Shown: in pieces, positions 57,090 to 64,000 of the stretch | Layout of the letters: each line of letters begins with the position of its first letter | How positions within the stretch are numbered: position 1 is the stretch's first letter | DNA from: Adiantum capillus-veneris | Taxonomy: Eukaryota > Streptophyta > Polypodiopsida > Polypodiales > Pteridaceae | DNA: 64,000 bases | Direction: 5' to 3' | NCBI GenBank assembly: GCA_014529385.2 | Contig: CM043967.1 | Location: 8,584,501-8,648,500 of the forward strand | Translations under genes and position numbers: made by a program | Notes under the pieces: model-generated | Told to the model about the DNA's origin: nothing | Database searches by the model: none | Seen by the model: the letters and a program-made list of their open reading frames with translations, nothing else

Positions 57090-60000
57090 TAATGATCCTT
57101 AGATGGTGAGTGACCTAGTGTGTATTTAAAGCATTCTTTTCCAAAGATTTATCTCTTTATTCTATTTATACCTTATCAGTGAAGCAGCTAGACACGAGAT
57201 TTAGTGCTTGGTAGAGTATAGAAGTCGAGGACTTGCTAGATCTATTCTTTACAGGTAAAGAGGGTTGTGACTGAGGTAGCCAAAAGCATTTCATTCTTTG
57301 ATTTTCTCTATGCTTTTAGAGTGCTGTACCGTTTTTTGTTTTGACTTTATTTTGTATTGTTCTGTTTTTTTTTTGTTTCATGTTTCATTTTAATACTTAG
57401 GGGTAGGGTAAGTAGAAGCTACCACCATCAAATTTGAACTGAAAGATTAGAGAAGAAAAGGGTCAAAACCATATTTTGGCACAAAACACCATATCTTTGA
57501 AAAATTAAAAATTTGATGGTCAGAGCATCAAAGCTGATTCAAACTCGAACATAGCTTGCAAAAAGGGATGAACAAGCTCACAACAAATAATCTGAACAAT
57601 TTTGTTCCAATTTTTACTAAGGAACATGGATCGCAATCCATGTCCTTTGTGACCTATTGATTGGAAGTTGTCACCCAATGCTAAAGCTTGCTCTGAAACA
57701 CTAGAATCCTGAGTGTGAACATAAATAGACTGCTAAAGTACATCCAAAATCAAGAAATAAGACAAATATGCACAAAACCTTGAAATTCTAGTAAAATTTG
57801 GGAAAATAAAATTTTTGGTGTTCCAAATTTAAAAAGGGGCGAGATTTGGCTTCTATAAGGAATAGAGAACCATCAACCACATTCAAGACAAAATCTTCCA
57901 AACATGGATCACGATCCATGTACCTTTTTGACATTTGTGACTGATATTTGACAAGTACATCCCTGATAACTAGTGGAACAACTTTGCCAAAAGGGACCAT
58001 AGGAAAAAAATGCAAAAAGTTGATAAAAACACCAAAATTTTGCCAGATAGCCAAAAACCACAAAGCAGACACAAAATTTTGCTTTTGGTTGGCAAAAGTG
58101 ATTCAAATTCAAAAAGATTTGGGGAAGAGTGTCACCATAACATGGACTATAAGAAATTGACCAAGTTTCATGTCAAAATGAGGTCAAACATGGATCGCGA
58201 CCCATGTACCTCATCATGATCTTTGGCTAAAAATTAACAAGTGGGTAGGTGATACCATTTGGAACAACTTTCCCAAAAGAACCATTTGTAAAAAGTTGAA
58301 AAAAGTGGTCAAAAGAGCCAAAAATAGAACATTCTCAAAATCGCTACAATAGAATGTAGGATTCACTTTTGGTCAAGCAAAACTGATCCAAATTCAAAAA
58401 ATTTGTGGATGAGACTGCTAAAGTACATCCAAAATCAAGAAATAAGACAAATATGCACAAAACCTTGAAATTCTAGTAAAATTTGGGAAAATAAAATTTT
58501 TGGTGTTCCAAATTTAAAAAGGGGCGAGATTTGGCTTCTATAAGGAATAGAGAACCATCAACCACATTCAAGACAAAATCTTCCAAACATGGATCACGAT
58601 CCATGTACCTTTTTGACATTTGTGACTGATATTTGACAAGTACATCCCTGATAACTAGTGGAACAACTTTGCCAAAAGGGACCATAGGAAAAAAATGCAA
58701 AAAGTTGATAAAAACACCAAAATTTTGCCAGATAGCCAAAAACCACAAAGCAGACACAAAATTTTGCTTTTGGTTGGCAAAAGTGATTCAAATTCAAAAA
58801 GATTTGGGGAAGAGTGTCACCATAACATGGACTATAAGAAATTGACCAAGTTTCATGTCAAAATGAGGTCAAACATGGATCGCGACCCATGTACCTCATC
58901 ATGATCTTTGGCTAAAAATTAACAAGTGGGTAGGTGATACCATTTGGAACAACTTTCCCAAAAGAACCATTTGTAAAAAGTTGAAAAAAGTGGTCAAAAG
59001 AGCCAAAAATAGAACATTCTCAAAATCGCTACAATAGAATGTAGGATTCACTTTTGGTCAAGCAAAACTGATCCAAATTCAAAAAATTTGTGGATGAGCA
59101 GGCTACAAAGATCATAAGCTATCAGCACACCAAAGATCAAGTCCAAAAGTGATAGAACATAAATTGCAATCCATGACCCCTTGAGGAATTTTTGGATAGA
59201 ATATTTTCGAGCCTATAGTAGAGACTATGGTGAACAAAAAATCCCCAAAGAAGCATTGTCAGAAAGTTCAAAAATTGGGTCAAAAGTGGTAAGAACAATT
59301 CAAGGTGGGAAACCTAAAACAGACACAAGGATTGACTTTTGCTTGACCTAATCAAGTCCAAATCACACAAAAACCATATAGCAGAGATCAATGGACCCAA
59401 GGAAATCTGGTTGTCAAGTTTCATTACCATCTGACACAAGGGTACATGGCTTGTGATCCATGTTCCCCTATCACAGACTGAGACCAATCTTGTATCCTAG
59501 ATAGAGCACATCACAGGGAGTCTAGTGGTCTTTTCAAAACTAAATTTGTGTATTAAAAACCAATCCAAAAGCCCATAACTATCAAGGATTCTAACAAAGT
59601 ACAAGAATTGGCCTAAATTTCAATCCAGAAGTTCATTTTCAAAGATTTCTAATGCCATAGGACCTACTATTCATGCTTATTCTGAAGGCACCAAGAAAAG
59701 TCAAATTTGGGTCCCAAACATGAATCACAATCCATGACTCCATAGTGGAAGCTTGACCTGAAACTTTCCAGATAGGTAGTGCATACATTAGGAAACATAT
59801 ATTCAAGTCCATTTTTGGAAAAAACTCAGCAAATTTGGGTCAAAAGGGAGTAAACAAGTGACAGACTGAAAACCACAGTGAAGACTAAGTATTGAACATT
59901 TGACCTATCAAAACAAGTCCAAATCCAAAAAAAAATGAGATTTAGCTTCTGGAGATAGTTAGGAACAAACTCTTTAATTATCAAGTCCAGATGTGGTGGG

Positions 60001-60579
60001 ACATGGATCATAATCCATGTCCCCCAACCTTAGAATTTGATAAAAATTGGTACAGAGCCTGCCAAGATCTTGTCTACATATTGTCAAAATTTGGATTGAA
60101 AATTTGATAGAGGATCATGGATCGCAATCCATGTACCTCAGCATAGTGGGGGTATCTAACTTGATGATCTTGTAGACATACTTGGGTACATCTCAAATCT
60201 CAAGTTTGAGCTAAAAACAAAGATAAAGATTAAAACCAAAGTTCCTTTGTCCTAGTCCTAAAACCGTTTTGAGTGTTGTTTCAAGTGTAGTTTAACATTT
60301 CTCTAATTTTTGATAGACAACTCCAAATTGAGTCAAGTATAGCCAAGAAGAAAGCTTGCGGGCAATAGAACAAGTTTTTTTTAAAAGTTTTAGAGCTGAT
60401 TTTTTTCAAGTTTCCTAATTCCAAACTTTTAGGGTACCCCAAGGCTAGTTTCTAGATACCAAAGTGTCAGAAAGACCTGACTTCAGAGAGGCCTCACCAA
60501 GGGCAAAAAGGGATTAGTTACACTAAGCCAAAAAGGGCTTATCAGAGACTATCTTGAGAGTTTTGAGTGAGCCTTAACC
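57090..60579 (+). repeat. Element G leader with ~284 bp periodic palindromes
   Basis: A 3.5 kb leader without a supported gene. Copies of the palindrome CATGGATCGCGATCCATG or close variants lie at 57625, 57903, 58189, 58588, 58874, 59158, 59445, 59719, 60002 and 60116 (start positions, 18 bp each). Most spacings are 274-287 bp; 399 at the duplication junction and 114 at the end are the exceptions. Short open frames in it are repeated with the DNA and are not genes. Confidence 0.85.
57729..59098 (+). repeat. 685 bp tandem duplication in G leader
   Basis: 57729-58413 is repeated at 58414-59098 with no difference that I could see, including identical translations in several frames. Each copy holds two palindromes. 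Confidence 0.9.
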
Positions 60580-61130
60580 ATGACAAATCATCCACCACCA
60601 GGTTTTTCTACTCCACTCAAAGACATGAAAAATTCAAGAAACACTACAACACCTTCAAGAGTGAGAATCTATGAAGACCTAGAGGAGAGGCGTTCTCTGA
60701 TCAACAAACCAAATGTGAAATTTATCAAAACCAACAAAGCCATGAGAGTTCTAAAAGATTATGCTCATGAGAGATTATATAGGTTCACAAACGGGGATCC
60801 ATGTACCTTCTACAGGTGTGCAGATCCTATGCTAGAGAGATGCCATTCCATAAGAATCTTTATGCGTTCACATATACAGATGCCCACAGAGTGCAAGTTT
60901 TGATGGTAGATAAGTATGGACAAGAGTACAAACTTCTTGATCCAATTGACCTAGAGAGGTACACGTACAAGGGTACTCCAATCTCTACTTACTTTCAATC
61001 AAAAATGATGACAGAGTACATATCAGAGAGGATTCCACTGGGATTTCCTCCAAGACAAGAGGAGAGAGCGAGAAGATATAACTTTTCAAGTGACCACAAT
61101 TTGGTTAGATTGATGACTAGACCACAATGA
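60580..61130 (+). pseudogene. gag: Element G gag N-terminal part, frameshifted
   Basis: ATG at 60580 (MTNHPPPGFSTPL), then EDLEERRSLINKPNVKFIKT and RVLKDYAHERLYRF. Near 60801-60840 the frame shifts; LYAFTYTDAHRVQVLMVDKY and EYKLLDPIDLERYTYKGTP follow, matching F's gag. It ends at a TGA (61128-61130) 54 bp before element D. Confidence 0.78.
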
Positions 61131-61184
61131 CTAAGACCATATCGAGTGGCCCAATGTGTCAAAACAAAGTACAATGGGTCACAA

Positions 61185-61374
61185 TGAAGGGGATCGGGGA
61201 GCACCACAGATGGAGAGTGAGAGAGAGAGAAGGAGACACACACATGATGTGGATGGGGAGACTGTGAAGTGGCAGCTCCCCCTATACAGTATACTCACTA
61301 TAAGTATAGGGTAACAGCGGTGGGCGCCCATGACCTGGGCGACCAGTCAAGGCACATAGGCCTTAACCCCAACA
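61185..61374 (-). repeat. Element D 3' LTR, 190 bp
   Basis: Minus strand starts TGTTGGGG and ends CCTTCA; homologous along its length to 8816-9003. Confidence 0.88.
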
Positions 61375-61385
61375 ACCTCCCACTT
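61375..61385 (-). other. Polypurine tract of element D
   Basis: Minus strand AAGTGGGAGGT directly before the LTR, identical to that of element C. Confidence 0.85.
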
Positions 61386-61812
61386 AAAGGCCAATGTGCC
61401 TTTAAGCAAGATCTACTAGTGTACAACTAATAGAAGGTGAGATATTCTCTCAACCTATGCCCACTGACTCTCGATGAGCTAGTGCATCCGGCTCTACTGA
61501 TAGACAAACATCCCGCTGCGGAAGCCACAGAGAGCTAGCTTCAAGCTCTGCAAATAGTCTACAAGAGCTCATGCACTCCTACAAGTATCGGTCCAATACC
61601 TGCAAACCTCCCCTATGCTCTATGCCGAGATCAGTCATCGAACAACTAATCAACCCTGCTGCAAATGCTCCCACTGTAGCTACTATGTCGGGCCTCGAGA
61701 TCAACATCTCGTACATGAGGACACCGAATGTTGATGCAACCCTGGCAACCTCTGCCACCTCCAACTCAAAACTCAACTCATGGTAATCCTGTCCCCTATC
61801 ATAGAGACCATG
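61386..61812 (-). pseudogene. pol: Element D RT/RNase H stub
   Basis: A minus-strand piece at about 61776-61579 contains FGVLMYEMLISRPDIVATVG, which lines up with the post-catalytic RT block of element C (VGSLMYAMVATRPDITFAMG). The remaining ~200 bp to the PPT are stop-rich. It shows that the deletion joined the end of protease to the end of RT. Confidence 0.65.
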
Positions 61813-63113
61813 TCACTTTGACTCCGAGCTCTGGAGTGACTCCTCGTGCCCACCACATATCACATGTGTACCAAGAGTATCCATCTGTCCTGAATCTGCA
61901 TCAAGCTCTGGCATAAGCATATCAAGAAATGACTCCACAATAGCCGACATCTCAACATCCATGTGAGTCATCTCTGTCATCACCTCTGATGACTCATCCT
62001 GCTGTGACTCACTAGAGCCGTCCCGCTCTACCTGTGCATCTGTAGACGCAACCTGCACAACAAGGTCACTACTCTGCACTCCATGCAAAGCATCCTGCAA
62101 CCCACAAGCAAAAGAGACTCGCCTGCTCTCTCGCTCTCTACCTGGCTGCATGATCACAGAGACAACACCGTCTCTCCCGTGATCCACATGCAATGGGTAA
62201 CCTGTACCACTCCTGGCACCTCTTGCAATCACTAGCGAACCCAAATGCATCACAAAATCTCGCTCTCGTAGCAAAATCTGACATCCACAATCTCTAAGCT
62301 GACCAATCGAGATCAAACTCACTGTCAAATCTGGTACATAGCGCACATGTCGTAACAAGTAAGATGCACCACTTGGTAATGACAGTCTCACATCTCCTGC
62401 ACCTGCTATCGCATGCACCGATCCATCGGTTAAACGTACATTGCCAAACATCCCGCTAGAATAGCTACAAAACCATTCACGATGCGGCGTGACATGAAAC
62501 ATAGCATCTGCGTCTAGCAACCACTGCGAAGGGAGTGCACTATCCACATGTATAGCATCTCGTGCATAGCTTGAGGTAAAAGTGACATCCCCATCACTAG
62601 TATACTCCAACACTACATCTGCCTCAACTGTCAAAGCAACTGAGTCCATGGCATCACTACATACATCTCTGAGACTACCATGTCTCCTACGATGTCGCAT
62701 ACGACAAAAACAGCGCCGTCTAACGTGTCCAGAATGACCACAATACCAACATGTCACCTGTTGGCGTGCTCGTGAATGTACATGTCTCACACGAGTCCGT
62801 GATGACTCAGATCTATCATACATATCATGTAATCTGTGCCAAAGTGCTCTCGAAGTAGTCTCATACATAACAAGAGCATATACAGATTCCGCAAGGTGCA
62901 AAGAGAGTGTAGATAGTGCCATCTCCTCTAGCTCCTGCCCCACTGATCGTCAGACATGTTTGAAGGTCTACCTACATCACCACTCAATGGTCGATGCAAC
63001 CCTCGCTGGGTCAATGCATCAAGCATACACTCTCTCCATGCTGCAAAGTCTGACCCATCAAACATGTACATTTCGGAGAGATCATAATCTGAGCGATCAC
63101 CTGTCTCTGCCAT
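61813..63113 (-). pseudogene. gag: Element D gag-protease, one frameshift
   Basis: ATG at 63113 (MAETGDRSDYDLSEMYMFDG) opens gag. A G-run near 62938 shifts the frame by one, after which 376 codons are open (62943-61813). Visible: UBN2-type gag (LSLHLAESVYALVMYETTSR), a CCHC knuckle (CWYCGHSGHVRRRC, near 62752-62712) and a protease with LDADAMFHVTPHREWF at 62496-62517, where D-S/T-G-A-S is usual. It then continues (VRYVPDLTVSLISIGQLRD) to an acidic Ser/Gln-rich tail without integrase. Confidence 0.85.
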
Positions 63114-64000
63114 GAACACAATGTAGCAAACTAGAAAGCAAAACCACCTCACCAACAACACCTGGAAACTGTCTACAAATATGGCCAGAAACACAATGTA
63201 AAACCTGTGAGACACACTCCAAAATAGAGCTCCCGCAATGTCAATACAAGCCTCGCTTGCTCTAGTATCACACTGCAATCTGTGAGCTAATCACTAAGCC
63301 CACAGTGTGCGGTATTGATGCATACACACGCACAAATCTCCCACCTGCAGAGAACACTGCGCGCAAATGCTGAGTACAATCCGCAATCTCTACCTAGATC
63401 GCATAAATGATACGCATAAAACTCCTGTGAAAATTTCGCCAGAGTTTCGACGCACAATGGCTATCAACACAAAATAACCATTGTCCTGCAATCTCAATAC
63501 AATGAGCAATCAATGCGCATCAAACTACACTCAACATACATGCATAAGCTCTGAAAACTATGGCAAACAATGCTCGAGATCACAAGTCTCTCCCACCCGA
63601 GAGCAAACCACTGTCTCAAGCAAAGAAAGATACACAACTCCTCACTCCTGTGAGAGTGGATACAAAAACACAAAACTGTGTCCAAACTGACAAAACCTGT
63701 CAAAGTGAGAGTAAACACTCGATCACAAACTATGGCGAGAATCTGAGAAAAATCGGACAGAATTTCCCCTGAAAACTGAGCAAAAACTCAAGTACAATCT
63801 CTACAATAAACCATAACACTACTCAATGCCAATGAGTAGAAATGCCAAAATGGCTCCACATTTTCACATACAATGACAATCCGCACTCAACGTACATCAA
63901 CGGAGTGACCGCGCATAAGCAAGCGCCAAAAGATTTGCAATCCGGAAACTTGATCAATGCGAAAACAATGCTCTCAAGAGAGCTCACCGGCACTTGAAAG
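63114..64000 (-). other. Element D leader
   Basis: Noncoding. 63404-64000 resembles the leader of element H (7979 to ~8560). No coding frame is supported. The PBS and 5' LTR would lie to the right of the window. Confidence 0.7.

Larger units (their letters stand above)
56158..61184 (+). mobile_element. Element G: Tat/Athila-type Gypsy, 5' part
   Basis: 5' LTR, Asp-type PBS, a very long palindrome-bearing leader and the beginning of gag, interrupted at 61185 by Copia element D. The remainder would lie to the right of the window. LTR length and ends, PBS and gag motifs place it with B and F. Confidence 0.83.
61185..64000 (-). mobile_element. Element D: internally deleted Ty1/Copia element
   Basis: Minus strand, 5' end beyond the window. 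Leader (64000 to ~63114), gag-protease (63113 to 61813), a short RT/RNase H stub, PPT and 3' LTR. Integrase and most of RT are missing, so it could move only with help from a full relative. The LTR and leader match element H. Confidence 0.85.

Noticed and set aside
57788-58904. Repeated 94-, 70-, 69- and 67-codon frames in both strands
   Set aside because: They repeat only because the DNA is duplicated (685 bp), overlap each other on both strands, and cross palindrome units.
57600-60140. Regularly spaced palindromes as a CRISPR array
   Set aside because: The spacing is ~285 bp, the repeats are short palindromes in a retrotransposon leader, and the context is plant nuclear DNA.

Overview
The window is transposon-packed plant nuclear DNA. 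I find no intact host gene. The evidence for a plant is: Ty3/Gypsy chromoviruses with a C-terminal chromodomain, Tat/Athila-type Gypsy elements with ~0.9 kb LTRs, Ty1/Copia elements primed by initiator-Met tRNA, and one eroded copy of the plant-type B12D/MLRQ complex I family. Nesting this dense, with a long unbroken run of elements, suggests a large repeat-rich genome (fern, lycophyte, gymnosperm or similar); the sequence alone does not settle the lineage.

Layout, with letters I assign. A (1-6391, +): Gypsy chromovirus, left LTR cut by the window edge, almost identical LTRs, pol broken mainly by TAG codons. 6392-11786: a mosaic holding a minus-strand gene fragment with a probable intron, a Copia LTR plus leader (H, 7979-9003, -), a B12D/MLRQ retro-pseudogene (9134-9405, -), simple repeats and a ~55 bp inverted repeat. 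B (11787-35037, +): a large Tat/Athila-type element, LTRs partly mismatched, with a periodic palindrome array in its leader, gag, protease, RT, RNase H, a doubled integrase zinc module, integrase, a second protease-like domain after integrase, a second palindrome array, and a long coiled-coil-rich third reading frame just before the 3' LTR. Copia element C (16135-21267, TSD CCATG) sits in B's gag and a 287 bp MITE (24253-24539, TSD TTGT) sits in B's RT. E (35499-51724, -): two chromoviruses in tandem sharing the middle LTR (LTR-internal-LTR-internal-LTR), outer TSD GGGTA; one gag-pol frame is fully open (1649 codons) and the other has a single stop. E lies inside F (35038-35493 and about 51730-54620, -), a decayed relative of B. 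G (56158 to about 61184, +): another relative of B with 5' LTR, Asp-type PBS, a ~3.5 kb leader with palindromes and a 685 bp tandem duplication, and the start of gag. D (61185-64000+, -): an internally deleted Copia element inserted in G, keeping gag-protease and a stub of RT.

The most unusual features are: (1) ~286 bp-spaced palindromes with an ATCGCGAT core in leaders and 3' noncoding DNA of B and G, with the same core and period but different arms; (2) a second DTG-type protease domain downstream of integrase in B; (3) the long third ORF of B; (4) a shared D-x-D in place of the D-S/T-G protease triad in the two Copia elements; (5) decay dominated by C-to-T changes in CHG and CG context, as expected of methylated silent transposons.
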